Notes: a model not told the origin generated them from the sequence alone. 64,000 bases of DNA from Saccharomycopsis phalli (GCA_020342235.1 CP073213.1:1838501-1902500); one strand, 5' to 3'. Numbered from the stretch's first letter, positions 49,242-58,950 are shown. Translations and numbers: made by a program.

Positions 49242-49427
49242 CTTTTATGACTTTAATATAGTAATCCACTGCTTTGTATTTTTTTATAATTAAAAAGCCA
49301 CCGACTTTCGAGTACTGCAATCTCAATCAATAACCAAAATAAACAGGTAGTTTTCACCTGATCACCACAATGTACGTGAGGAAGTACTTGGTCAAGTTCA
49401 AATCCGAATTTTTCGAAGCTGCATGAT

Positions 49428-49448
49428 CACGTGATATAAGCTGATGAG
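49428..49448. promoter_or_regulatory. ATCACGTGAT palindrome and PAC motif upstream of FCF2
   Basis: ATCACGTGAT (49426-49435) is a 10-bp palindrome with a CACGTG core at 49428-49433. GCTGATGAGATTG contains the PAC core GATGAG at 49443-49448, 40 bp before the FCF2 start. A PAC site fits control as a ribosome-biogenesis gene. Confidence 0.55.
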
Positions 49449-49488
49449 ATTGATTTTTTTTTTTCCTAGTTATAGTGGTAGAGTTGCA

Positions 49489-50064
49489 ATGTCTGAGTTG
49501 GAGGATTTGTTTGAAGCCTTACGAAGCGAGATTAAGGGAGAATCTAGCGTAAAGAATGAAAGTATATTAAAGGATGAGAAGAAGTATAGCAATTTGAAAG
49601 CCAATATAGCCAAGAACTCGATATTAGATATTGCAGAAGGAAAGAAGGTAGATAATATGGTCCATGATATCCCGATACCTGATGGCAGTAAAAGCAAAAA
49701 GAAGAAGAGGGAGGAGCGAGAAGATTCGTCAGGGATGGAGTGGTTTGATATGCCAAAGGGGGATGCAGAGCGACATAAGAAGGACTTGCTAATTATACAG
49801 CAGAGGGCGGTCTTGGATCCAAAGAGACATTATAAGAAGGACAAGTGGAAAATACCAAAGTATTTCCAAATGGGGACCGTAGTGGAGGACAAGGCTGAAT
49901 TTTACAGTGCGAGATTGAAGAACAAAGAAAGACAGCAGACGATATTACAAGAGGTGTTACATGATAAAGACAGTACCAAGTATTTCAAGAGAAAGTATGG
50001 CGAGATTCAGGATGAGAAGTCGAAGATTGTGAAATATAAGCGCAAAGGAAAGAAGCGATTTTAG
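49489..50064 (+). CDS. FCF2: Fcf2 pre-rRNA processing factor
   Basis: This 191-aa protein (Fcf2 is 217) acts in early cleavages of 35S pre-rRNA at A0, A1 and A2 as part of the small-subunit processome. The conserved Fcf2 core is at about residues 83-160: WFDMPKGDAERHKKDLLIIQ, VLDPKRHYKKDKWKIPKYFQ, GTVVEDKAEFYSARLKNKER. The N-terminus is charged, and the C-terminus is Lys/Arg-rich (KYKRKGKKRF). An in-frame ATG at 49444 lies upstream inside the PAC motif, so 49489 (MSELEDLFEAL) is preferred. Confidence 0.94.
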   Translation: MSELEDLFEALRSEIKGESSVKNESILKDEKKYSNLKANIAKNSILDIAEGKKVDNMVHDIPIPDGSKSKKKKREEREDSSGMEWFDMPKGDAERHKKDLLIIQQRAVLDPKRHYKKDKWKIPKYFQMGTVVEDKAEFYSARLKNKERQQTILQEVLHDKDSTKYFKRKYGEIQDEKSKIVKYKRKGKKRF

Positions 50065-50283
50065 GTTGATGGGCCAATGATAAGAGAAGTTTCCAGGTTC
50101 TGGCGACCGGCATTAAATACCCAGTCATGGTATTATTATAGGGCGATTTTTTTCAGAATAGAGCCCTAAGCCGCAGCATGGGCCGTGTGTATTTAAATAT
50201 AATTATTTTCAAGCTATGGACTTTATCTTAACCGTAATGTAATGTTATCCGTTTGCTGCTGCGTATGTTGGAATTTCTGATAA

Positions 50284-52191
50284 ATGCTAAACGCACCACG
50301 AGAATTTCATATAGGTACGCGGCTGTCGGTGAATGATTTAGTAATGTCACTGAACCAGCATATTTATAATAATGACGCGTTTGATGAGAATATACTAGAG
50401 CACGAGGAAGATGAGGATGAGGAGGAGGAGGAAAATCAATTGAATACCTCCCAGCCAGAAGGGGACGACGATGATGATGGAATAGTGGATGATAATGATG
50501 ACGAGGAGGACGAAAACAATGATGACGATGATGATGACGATGACGACGACGACGACGAAGAAAACGAAAATAATGCGAGTTCCAGTCAAAAACCTGCGGC
50601 AAATGGCGTGACCCTTGACAAACTCAAGGAAGCATTGATGGATGGTGAGGACATTGAAATTACAGACAAGGAGAAGGGGGCCAAAGAAGAGGATGGCGAT
50701 AAGAACAAGCCACAGGCCAGTACAGGTGATGGCGATGTGGCTAAGAAGGATAGCAGAGAAGAGATCCCTGTAGAGCCTGCCCAGTTTGAATTGTCACCTG
50801 ATAAGATCCGGGAGAACTTGATATTAAAGTCGCAAATTGCGGAGAACTACGATATTGTTCCGAGCGTGGCCATTCCATATGGTTGTCAGGTACATGCCTT
50901 GTCGTTATCGGGGGGATGCAAGTGGCTATTTACCGGGGGTGAGGATGGTTTCATTCGGAAGTATGACTTTATTGCGTCGTTTGAAGGACAGACCCCGCTC
51001 ACAGTGGCACAGAAGCACTCGCTTGTAGATTCCATAACAAAGGCAGGTGTGATCTTGTCATACTGGGAGAACGAGCAGCCGGTCAAGAAGTCGGAGCTCA
51101 AATTAAAAAAGACCACCGGTGATATGTATGAGCCAACGATTTCGCCGGTATACTCACTAGCGGTGCAAAGTCGTGGCTTGTGGCTTCTTTCAGGGTTGAG
51201 CTCTGGTGGTATAACTGTCCAGTCTGTCCGACATCAGGAAGGAGGTATCCAGGGATATCTAAAGGGACATAGTGGTGCTGTCAGCGTGCTTCGGTTGAAC
51301 AACAGTGAGACACGAGTATTGAGCGGATCCTGGGACAGAAAAATCATTGAGTGGGACTTGAACTACGGCAAGACAATCTCGGATTTTGGCGCAACCGGAG
51401 GCCAGATATCGAACATTGAGTTTCGTCCGCAAAGCGCCATTGAGTTTGATACTAGCGAGTATTTGCAAGACAAGGGCGACGTGACAAAAGATGACGACTA
51501 CGATTCGTTGTTTGGCTCGGATGATGACGAGGATGGAGTGAAAAAGGAACCGAAGCGCGAAAGTACCGTTGAGTCGTCAGACGGCTCAGTGAAGATCAAA
51601 CCGGTTACTAAGCCGCCGTCGCCCCAAGACAACATCTACTCTGCAGCCTCTTTGGATAATAATATCTTCATGTCGTCGACCATCAACGGAATAATACACG
51701 TGTGGGATAACAGGGTCTCAAAGCCTGTGATTGAATTCAAAGCTCCCCAAAAGACCCCGCCGTGGTGTATGGGCAGCACCTGGTCGGTAGATGGAGAACG
51801 AATCTTTGCTGGAAGGAGAAACAATTTGGTCGAGGAATTCAACATCAAAATGCCATACAACAACTTTGACGATAAACTGCCAAAAGTCCTGAGAGTATTG
51901 CGATTCCCAAACTTGTCTGGGCCAGTATACACAGTTAAGGCATTGGCCAACAACAGACATTTACTCTGCGGGTCGAATGATAACATACGTCTATATGACT
52001 TGAATCATCAATCAGATAAAATGGGAATGCCCTTTCAAATTATTCCTGGTCACCATGGAGGTGTGGTCAGTAATATCTATGTCGACCCTACCAGTCGATT
52101 CATGATCAGCACTAGTGGCGACAGAGGTTGGCAAGGCACAAGTACAGAAACCATCTTGATGTACGAAATCCAATCAATCATTAGCCAATAA
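50284..52191 (+). CDS. SPT8: SAGA subunit Spt8 (WD40)
   Basis: This 635-aa protein (Spt8 is 602) is the SAGA subunit that contacts TBP and is absent from the SLIK form. An acidic N-terminus (about residues 38-100, with nearly continuous Asp/Glu) precedes the conserved LILKSQIAENYDIVPSVAIP. A WD40 propeller follows from about 200 to the end. Repeats are visible as CKWLFTGGEDGFIRKYDF, LRLNNSETRVLSGSWDRKIIEWDL and SNIYVDPTSRFMISTSGDRGW. A second acidic insertion (about 398-420) sits in the propeller. An alternative start is the ATG at 50344. The window also encodes SAGA subunit Sgf11. Confidence 0.94.
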   Translation: MLNAPREFHIGTRLSVNDLVMSLNQHIYNNDAFDENILEHEEDEDEEEEENQLNTSQPEGDDDDDGIVDDNDDEEDENNDDDDDDDDDDDDEENENNASSSQKPAANGVTLDKLKEALMDGEDIEITDKEKGAKEEDGDKNKPQASTGDGDVAKKDSREEIPVEPAQFELSPDKIRENLILKSQIAENYDIVPSVAIPYGCQVHALSLSGGCKWLFTGGEDGFIRKYDFIASFEGQTPLTVAQKHSLVDSITKAGVILSYWENEQPVKKSELKLKKTTGDMYEPTISPVYSLAVQSRGLWLLSGLSSGGITVQSVRHQEGGIQGYLKGHSGAVSVLRLNNSETRVLSGSWDRKIIEWDLNYGKTISDFGATGGQISNIEFRPQSAIEFDTSEYLQDKGDVTKDDDYDSLFGSDDDEDGVKKEPKRESTVESSDGSVKIKPVTKPPSPQDNIYSAASLDNNIFMSSTINGIIHVWDNRVSKPVIEFKAPQKTPPWCMGSTWSVDGERIFAGRRNNLVEEFNIKMPYNNFDDKLPKVLRVLRFPNLSGPVYTVKALANNRHLLCGSNDNIRLYDLNHQSDKMGMPFQIIPGHHGGVVSNIYVDPTSRFMISTSGDRGWQGTSTETILMYEIQSIISQ

Positions 52192-52735
52192 AGCAGTCAT
52201 AGGCCTCTGAAAAAGTGGTAGTTCAATTGAACATCACTAGTAATGGCATTGAAATATTCGTTTTTCAGCAGGAAATGGAAATGGATAACTAGTGCAACCA
52301 TGGGGCCTTAAAAACTTGCAAAAGCTCAATTTAAAAATGGCATTTGATTGCAGGCAATACTCAAAACTATTTTGATTTCTTATTGCCAGTGGTTCATTTT
52401 GTATATCTGCTACTTTCTTGCATTGGTGTTGGTACTCAGAGGGAAGTACCACACCAATTCAGCTTGGTAAAAGGTACTGGAGATAAAAATAGATTCGCTT
52501 AACAAAATGTGTATACTAACATACGAATACGGTTAAAAAGTGTAGGTCACTCTCAGTTTTAATTTTGCAATGGTTTTCTTGATTATATTGTAATTGATAA
52601 AAGCACATGTCAAATAGCTACCACCCTCAACAAAAGAAGAACCGTGCAACGATCAATGATTGTACCATTGACAGTTCTACATCTTCGTCATGAATAGAAT
52701 CTAATATATTTTTACATTATACAGCAATTCGTAGC
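52192..52735. terminator. 3' region between convergent SPT8 and GYP8
   Basis: This 544-bp AT-rich stretch holds the ends of both genes. One short minus-strand frame (52237-52452) has no recognisable features. No hairpin or RNA gene was identified. Confidence 0.35.
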
Positions 52736-54652
52736 TCATTTAAGAAATTTAAGAGTCATCTCTTTCAAATTATCAATGGCTCCATAATACCTCGTATTGA
52801 TTCCGGCCTGAAAGTTCCTTCCAAACGCACTCAGCACGAGATAAATATTACCCCCGATTCGAGAAACATTCATCAGATCATTCAAGTATATGTTTACTAG
52901 AATCGATATCACCCCAATAACAACACCAACCTTCAATAGTCTATGGTGCTTGAAATATCTTGCAAGTATGGAATTTGTAACCCTGAGAGGAGAGATTATA
53001 ATCTGGAAGATATTTTCTTTGCTCTTCCTTTTCCGGTCTTCCTCCTCCTGGTTCCTTTGTTTCTCAAGCAACTTCTTCTTCATGAATTCCTGACGCAATT
53101 TAATTTGTTCCTCTTCTTGTCTCTTCTGTCGAACCTTTATCTCCTGATAATGACTATGTAAAGCATCAAGAGCATCCGATGAAAGTTTCACCCCACTATT
53201 GTCATACTTGGACGTATTCTTCAAAACAGAATATTTACTAAGGCACACTGTCAATTCACAGTCACCTTTACCAAATGTTCTAGTATCCTCAATGTCCTTG
53301 ATCTGGTCAAATATTGGACAAGATTTCATTAAAATATCAGTCTTCTGAAACACAGCAAACAATGATACAATTTGATTGTTTAAAGTATCATCAGCTTTAT
53401 TAAGATCTTTCAGAAAGTCTGTCACCAAGTTGGCTAAAATATTGTGGAGCACGTCAAAGTTAATGTACTGCATATCAATGTCATCATAGCCAAAGAAGGC
53501 ACTATTTGATAGCGCAGAGGTCTTTTCGTACTGACTTTCAGTAATGGCCTCGCCTGTGTCAATAAGGCTTGCATCTAGCAGCGTATTTTTGCTATGCTGG
53601 TCACTAAAGCTATTAACTGTGCTATTGCTGACCATACTATCACTTAGAATATCACCTTCTATCAAATGGTTCGTCACACTGTCATGGTATCCAATTTTGT
53701 TGTAAATATTTTCAAAGATGGCGTTTAATATCCGACTTTTGCTCAACAACAAAATTTCTGCGTATAGGAATAGCGTACTATATACTACTGAATTGTTGCT
53801 CGCCAACAAGTAGTCAAATATATAGCAAATATCTTGATATGAAGAAATATCATGGGCAAACAATGTGATGACAGATGACACGGCATAGTAAGGCTGTAAA
53901 TTGTTTAATATCTTGAAGAAGTCATAGTCTTTGTAGTAAATTATTAACAAGATCCACTTCAACTGGTCCAATGAGGGATTAATAGTAGGCATCATGTAAT
54001 CCCTTAAATATAAAAGAGTAAACTTTTCCAAAAATACAAACGATTTATCAATGTCACTGTTGAATACTAGTAATACTAGCTGGGCAATGTCGTGATATCC
54101 CTGATAATACGATAGTCTTGGATGTTTTCTTAGAACTTTTATAATTAGAGTATTTAGACTATCGCGTAATTCTTCAATATTGCTTCTGTCCTTTGGATAA
54201 CTTGTAAATGATCGATCCACGTCCCGCTTAACTTGGCTCTCCTCAGCATGTGGCATAGCTGCTTCATGGTCAAAAACCAAGGACTTATCAGCGATATTGT
54301 TAATTGATAATAATACAGGCCACGCTTCCGATCTTAATTCATCATTTATTAATCCCTCCCTAGACTTACAAAGGAAACATAGCAAACTGATGTCCTTAAG
54401 CGCAATTGCTGTTCGAATATAATCGACTTTAATACCTTTCAAATTTTCATTCATAGGACGATCAATAAACACCGATGTTCCAATGTCAGTAAGCTCCATG
54501 TTAACCCAATCAGGGTTCACCGGCTGTTTTCTTTCATCTTGCTCATTATTATCCAATCCGTGCTTGTCAAGACCCACAGTTTCCAGGGAATTATCATTAG
54601 TGGAATCAAGCCACTGGTATGAATTTTGGTTTTTGCAAAGAGTTTTGATCAT
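52736..54652 (-). CDS. GYP8: Gyp8-type TBC-domain Rab GAP
   Basis: This 638-aa protein has the TBC1D20/Gyp8 layout, longer than Gyp8 of S. cerevisiae (497 aa). The TBC domain (about residues 95-330) opens with GLINDELRSEAWPVLLSINN. The arginine finger is Arg147 in RDVDRSFTSYPKD, and the glutamine finger is Gln184 in SYYQGYHDI. A long insertion (about 330-480) and a Lys/Glu/Gln coiled coil (about 505-560) follow. A transmembrane helix near residue 590 (GVVIGVISILVNIYL) should anchor it in a membrane, as in TBC1D20. Gyp8 acts on Ypt1/Rab1. The first ATG is at 54652. Confidence 0.88.
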   Translation of the reverse strand: MIKTLCKNQNSYQWLDSTNDNSLETVGLDKHGLDNNEQDERKQPVNPDWVNMELTDIGTSVFIDRPMNENLKGIKVDYIRTAIALKDISLLCFLCKSREGLINDELRSEAWPVLLSINNIADKSLVFDHEAAMPHAEESQVKRDVDRSFTSYPKDRSNIEELRDSLNTLIIKVLRKHPRLSYYQGYHDIAQLVLLVFNSDIDKSFVFLEKFTLLYLRDYMMPTINPSLDQLKWILLIIYYKDYDFFKILNNLQPYYAVSSVITLFAHDISSYQDICYIFDYLLASNNSVVYSTLFLYAEILLLSKSRILNAIFENIYNKIGYHDSVTNHLIEGDILSDSMVSNSTVNSFSDQHSKNTLLDASLIDTGEAITESQYEKTSALSNSAFFGYDDIDMQYINFDVLHNILANLVTDFLKDLNKADDTLNNQIVSLFAVFQKTDILMKSCPIFDQIKDIEDTRTFGKGDCELTVCLSKYSVLKNTSKYDNSGVKLSSDALDALHSHYQEIKVRQKRQEEEQIKLRQEFMKKKLLEKQRNQEEEDRKRKSKENIFQIIISPLRVTNSILARYFKHHRLLKVGVVIGVISILVNIYLNDLMNVSRIGGNIYLVLSAFGRNFQAGINTRYYGAIDNLKEMTLKFLK

Positions 54653-54795
54653 TACCAATATATTAATTCAATTATTATGGCCAACAAAAAAAAATAATCT
54701 CAACTCTGTTATACGTCTATTTTAAGGAAACCTTTGCGCCGATCCATCCCGTTTTCTTGAACATCGCTCAAAACCCAGTGACAATGTTTACGAAA

Positions 54796-55233
54796 TTACT
54801 CAACTTCCATAGAAGCCGCTTTAGCATCAGGGAGTTTCTTTTTTTTGATTTGTCCCTTTCCCTTTTCAAGCTGGATCGTAGGGATCACTTGTTGGTTTAA
54901 AGTTTGATTGGTAACCTGTGTCTTTTGAATGTATTTTTCCAAATTATTTCCTGCAGCAGCCTCTGCCTCCAATTGTGTGTATGGACCTTCTTTAATCAAC
55001 TTGAGTCTTCTTTTATGAACCTTTCCTTTTCTGTGAGAATTAAGTGCCTTCTCATTTTGATAATGCTTCGCGCATTCGATGCAGTAATGCTGTCCCATGC
55101 CTGGTAAATCTTCATTTAATTCCTGATTCTTCAACTTATGCACTGAGTCTTGACTGGACAAATCGTCAAATATTTGGTCAATATTTTTGGTAAAACGCTT
55201 TGTCTTATATTTCATAGTTGTAAGTTTACCCAT
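54796..55233 (-). CDS. BUD20: Bud20 pre-60S export factor
   Basis: This 145-aa protein (Bud20 is 166) is a shuttling C2H2 zinc-finger protein that helps export pre-60S particles. The N-terminus is basic (KYKTKRFTKNIDQI). The zinc finger has Cys51, Cys54, His67 and His73 (HYCIECAKHYQNEKALNSH), followed by KGKVHKRRLKLIKEGPYTQ, a family signature. It is divergent from RPL10, exactly as S. cerevisiae YLR074C (BUD20) and YLR075W (RPL10). The C-terminal arm is shorter than in S. cerevisiae and Lys-rich. Confidence 0.95.
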   Translation of the reverse strand: MGKLTTMKYKTKRFTKNIDQIFDDLSSQDSVHKLKNQELNEDLPGMGQHYCIECAKHYQNEKALNSHRKGKVHKRRLKLIKEGPYTQLEAEAAAGNNLEKYIQKTQVTNQTLNQQVIPTIQLEKGKGQIKKKKLPDAKAASMEVE

Positions 55234-55312
55234 CTTGTCTGTCAGTTCCTAATACTTTTACTCTGTATTACACTTAAAAAAAAAATATCAAGGCGGCATC
55301 GCCCGCGTAATC

Positions 55313-55447
55313 CACGTGTGTCTTTCCAGGTCTTGATGCAATACTAATCAAAAATGCACTGTCACACATTACAAATCCATGTCACGTGCAATGGGGTTTC
55401 CCGCTTTAATTTGTCAGCGGTAAAGAAAATTCTATAGTACTTACCCG
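55313..55447. promoter_or_regulatory. BUD20/RPL10 promoter: two CACGTG and one TTACCCG
   Basis: CACGTG at 55313-55318 and 55383-55388 and TTACCCG at 55441-55447 lie in the 301-bp divergent promoter. The spacing of the nearest elements is 150 and 90 bp before the RPL10 ATG. Cbf1-type and Reb1-like sites both fit a strong ribosomal-protein promoter. Confidence 0.6.
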
Positions 55448-55534
55448 GATTGCCGTCCAATTGGTGGTGATTTTTTAAATACAACTTTTCCTGTACATTA
55501 CTAAGGTCAACTAATCTATAAAAAATCATTCAAA

Positions 55535-56362
55535 ATGGCTAGAAGAGTACGTATATACCCGAATTAATTAGTATAAGAAGATAATTATTGTTTGATATAT
55601 ATTAGTGAGAATATTTGAAGGACATTTGACAAGATTGCTCCGTTTATGGAAAAGAGACAGATGTAGTGATTATCTTGGTTGACTTTATGGACCATTACTA
55701 ACATAATATAGCCAGCTAGATGTTACAGATACTGTAAGAACAAGCCATACCCAAAGTCTAGATACAACAGAGGTGTTCCAGACGCTAAGATTAGAATTTA
55801 CGATTTGGGTAAGAAGAAGGCTACTGTTGATGAGTTCCCATTATGTATCCACTTGGTTTCTAACGAGTTGGAGCAATTGTCTTCCGAGGCTTTAGAAGCT
55901 GCTCGTATCTGTGCTAACAAATATATCACCAAGGTTTCTGGAAGAGACTCTTTCCACTTGAGAGTTAGAGTTCACCCATTCCACGTTTTGCGTATCAACA
56001 AGATGTTGTCGTGTGCCGGTGCTGATAGATTGCAACAAGGTATGAGAGGTGCTTGGGGTAAGCCACATGGTTTGGCTGCCAGAGTTGACATTGGTCAAAT
56101 CATTTTCTCTGTCAGAACTAGAGACAACAACAAGGATGTTGCCATTGAGGGTTTGAGAAGAGCCAGATACAAGTTCCCAGGTCAACAAAGAATTATCATT
56201 TCTAAGAAGTGGGGTTTCACTAACTTGGACAGAGCTGACTACTTGGCCAAGGCTAACGCTGGTGAAGTCAAGGATGACGGTGCCTTTGTTAAGTTCTTGC
56301 CAAAGAAGGGATCTTTGCAAGCTAACATGGAGCAATTCCCAGGATACTTTGTCAAAGCTTAA
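55535..56362 (+). CDS. RPL10: 60S ribosomal protein L10 (uL16, spliced)
   Basis: Exon 1 is 55535-55546 (4 codons, MARR) and exon 2 is 55712-56362, giving 220 aa (221 in S. cerevisiae). The 165-nt intron has donor GTACGT, branch TACTAAC and acceptor TAG. The mature start is [20 protein letters not shown], a near-invariant sequence. uL16 is added last to the 60S subunit and shapes the tRNA binding site. The central P-site loop ([20 protein letters not shown]) is intact. I noticed no in-frame CTG codon. The gene is divergent from BUD20. Confidence 0.98.
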
Positions 56363-56441
56363 ATATGTCTAGGTAAAGGAATAATATAACCTAAAATTAA
56401 ATTTACTTGTATTCAAAAAAAAAATGCGTATATTACAATTT

Positions 56442-57059
56442 CTAAGTGAGCAAACGCACATATGCCAAAATCAAGGCAAATGTTCCCGTACAAACTCCAA
56501 TCAACCATTGCATCACTTGTGTTTTGACACTATCAATTTGCATCTTCATGTTACTCAACTCCTGGTCGATTCGCGTATCCGTCTCTTTAATGTGTAGATC
56601 GTGCATTGAACTTTCTTCCTTGATTCTACCCTTTTCCAAGCTCAAATCCAATCTCACACTGGCCTGGGTTTTGCTTATCTCCTCTTTTAGCTTCTGTCTC
56701 AACTTTTCCAAGTCCAATCTGATACGTTCATTCTCATTAGAGAGACCCAGGTACTCGCTCTTGTCTACCGTTTGCAATTCACCTTTCAATTTGACAAAGT
56801 CCACTTTCTGTTTGTACGACAAGGTAGACAAAGTTTCCTTGGTAACTAGATCGCTGACTATAGACTGTATTCCATTGTTGATGGCTAGTGATATCACCCT
56901 GATAATTGTTGATGCTTGCTTCTCATTGAATTCGTTTAGGACAAGTTCATCGTTAAATTTTTTGGTGTCAAATGGGATCCTCAATTGACCACGACTGAAT
57001 TTGCACGTACTAAAAGACCGTATAGCTCTCTGATATGGCCCCAAAGTTGTTAGTCTCAT
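56442..57059 (-). CDS. FMP32: DUF1640 coiled-coil mitochondrial protein, Fmp32 type
   Basis: This 205-aa protein (Fmp32 is 207) belongs to the MCUR1/CCDC90 family of mitochondrial inner-membrane proteins, linked in yeast to proline use and cytochrome oxidase. The N-terminus is basic and unacidic (MRLTTLGPYQRAIRSFSTCKFSRGQLR), a likely presequence. The core is FDTKKFNDELVLNEFNEKQASTI followed by a long coiled coil (about residues 100-178). A C-terminal transmembrane helix (WLIGVCTGTFALILAYV) ends the protein. The first ATG is at 57059, and upstream codons in frame are non-ATG. It is divergent from REX2. Confidence 0.85.
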   Translation of the reverse strand: MRLTTLGPYQRAIRSFSTCKFSRGQLRIPFDTKKFNDELVLNEFNEKQASTIIRVISLAINNGIQSIVSDLVTKETLSTLSYKQKVDFVKLKGELQTVDKSEYLGLSNENERIRLDLEKLRQKLKEEISKTQASVRLDLSLEKGRIKEESSMHDLHIKETDTRIDQELSNMKMQIDSVKTQVMQWLIGVCTGTFALILAYVRLLT

Positions 57060-57179
57060 TGATAGATTGTGGCAATTCCGTAAGGAGCAGCTTACCAACC
57101 TCGGTGCACCATGGCAGGGTAAGCACCCATTCACTCCAAAATACCATGCCGAGGCACCAATTGATTTATATTAATCAAG

Positions 57180-57827
57180 ATGGAAGCCCTTGGGGAAACC
57201 CCAAAAAGAAATAATATGCCTATTATCTGGGTTGATTGTGAGGTAAGAGTGTCTTTGTAAAACAAGCGATGTTTCATTAACACAAAGATGACTGGTCTCG
57301 ATATTGAAAATTGTAGAATTATTGAAATCGCGTGTTTCATTACGGATCGGGATTTACATTTAGTTGACGACAAAGGCTTCGAGGAAGTGGTGTATCAGCC
57401 AAAGGAGCTTTTGGATGCAATGGACTCGTGGAACCAAACGAACCACACAAGAACCGGTCTCAAGCAAAAGGTTTTGAACGCCGATCCAATCACCCAGTCG
57501 GCTGAGCAAGTTGAGAAACGGTTACTAGCCTATATTAAAAAGTATGTGCCTGAAGCTAAAGTTGGGGTATTGGCTGGTAATTCGGTTCATGCCGACAAAC
57601 TGTTTATGCAAAGAGAATTTCCAAAGGTGATTGACCACTTGCACTACCGTTTGATTGACGTGAGCACAATTAGTGAACTTTGTTGGCGGTTTCACCCTGA
57701 TGTTGCAAAGAAACAGCCAAGAAAGAAGAACAATCATAGTGCCCGTAGTGATATAATCGAGAGTATCATGCAGCTTCGTTGGTTTAAGGATAACTACTTA
57801 GGACCAAAATCTATCGACATCTCTTAA
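57180..57827 (+). CDS. REX2: Oligoribonuclease Rex2 (spliced)
   Basis: Exon 1 is 57180-57242 and exon 2 is 57288-57827, giving 200 aa. The 45-nt intron has donor GTAAGA, branch CATTAAC and acceptor AAG, and joins WVDCE|MTGLDIEN, the Exo I motif. Rex2 is a DEDDh 3'-5' exonuclease of mitochondria that removes short oligoribonucleotides and trims some RNA 3' ends. Catalytic candidates are Asp19 and Glu21 in WVDCE, the Asp in NSVHADKLF, and His/Asp in HSARSDIIESI. S. cerevisiae Rex2 (269 aa) is longer at its ends. A second ATG in exon 1 at 57216 would remove a possible targeting segment. Confidence 0.93.
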
Positions 57828-58539
57828 CTGTTGCCTATTTTGGATGAGCAATTGCAGGACAAATGTGGAAATATACTTTGTAGTGTATGTAAAACTGCAA
57901 AAGTGGTCATTGTAATTTCATGTCATCTGCCACAGTTTTCAGTGGTTATCAATACCAGTATTATTATTATGAGCACACATCTAGATCTATATTGCTATGG
58001 GTGTTTGTCGGTCGGCTTGGCTAATGCGATGAATCCCTAAAACCAGACCTGCATTAGCTTCTACAACTGAGGAAAAAAGTGAATACTTACCTTGTTAATA
58101 AATATCCTCTAACTTATATTACATATTTAACGTTTATCCTCACCCACTGCATGTCTTACAACCCAACTTTTTATAGCCGAATTGCCGACACATTGTGGAG
58201 CCCATTGTAAAATTATCTAAGACTTGTTCATAACAAAGAGAAGGTGCATAAAAGAATCACATAGCAAGTAGTTTTGAAATACCAACAGTCGCTTCATAAT
58301 ACTCGAACCTCGAGAAGTCACAAGTAACTTTCTCCCCTTGAACTAAAAAAAATACTCGGTAAATGTTCCTGAATAATTTAGTAAAATTTCAGGTACCGCA
58401 ATCGCTGTGCGGATCGACAACTATGTCAGTCATCATACAGCCGTTTCAAAATATGCAAACTACCAAAAACAATACCAAACCCACATATAAGAACAATAAA
58501 GCAGCAGACGTTAATCATGAAAGCGGCAATAAAAAATTA
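57828..58539. other. Intergenic 712 bp between convergent genes
   Basis: No supported gene. Short frames at 57831-58040 and 58363-58569 lack any feature. AT-rich with A runs. Confidence 0.35.
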
Positions 58540-58950
58540 TTAAATCGCAGTGATGGCAGGCAACAATAGCGATAAAGCAACAAGGATAGCAGCCTTACCA
58601 TTCCCAACCTTAAATGATGATGCTGAACTTTTAGCAGACACTGGCGAATCTAATCCCCCATTTGACGACGCTGTTGGTGCTGCAGAACTGGACAACGAAC
58701 CACTAGCAGACGTGGCATTCACGTTTCTTTCCACAGCTGAAGCATCCGTCACAATTGGTGTAAAACTAGCCAGGCCACTACTTGTCGAAGTAGCACTTGC
58801 TGAAACTATGGTTCCAGTATTATCCGCTAGCAATCCCTTATTTGAAAGGAGAGTGTTGCTTATTTGCGATGCAAGCTCAGAAGACGTGTATGGATTCAAC
58901 GATCCGTCAAACTGATGTAAATCTGAATAGTAGCGAGCCTCTAACGACAT
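58540..58950 (-). CDS. Ser/Ala-rich 136-aa protein with hydrophobic C-terminal tail
   Basis: I do not recognise the family. From the first ATG (58950) it begins MSLEARYYSDLHQFDGSLNPY with no signal peptide. A Ser/Thr/Ala-rich middle with two NxT/S-type sites follows (NTGT, NVNAT). The end is KAAILVALSLLLPAITAI, a hydrophobic tail of about 18 residues preceded by Asn-Gly. That tail looks like a GPI-attachment signal or a tail anchor. A TATA box (TATATAAG) lies about 60 bp upstream, supporting this start and arguing against a missing signal-peptide exon. It could be a small cell-surface or tail-anchored protein. Confidence 0.55.
   Translation of the reverse strand: MSLEARYYSDLHQFDGSLNPYTSSELASQISNTLLSNKGLLADNTGTIVSASATSTSSGLASFTPIVTDASAVERNVNATSASGSLSSSAAPTASSNGGLDSPVSAKSSASSFKVGNGKAAILVALSLLLPAITAI

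Noticed and set aside
55547-55711. snoRNA inside the RPL10 intron
   Set aside because: A GTGATTA stretch resembles a C box only loosely, and no convincing D box or terminal stem was found.
58363-58569. 68-codon frame with ATG start
   Set aside because: Short, low-complexity and overlapping the end of the gene on the other strand. No support.
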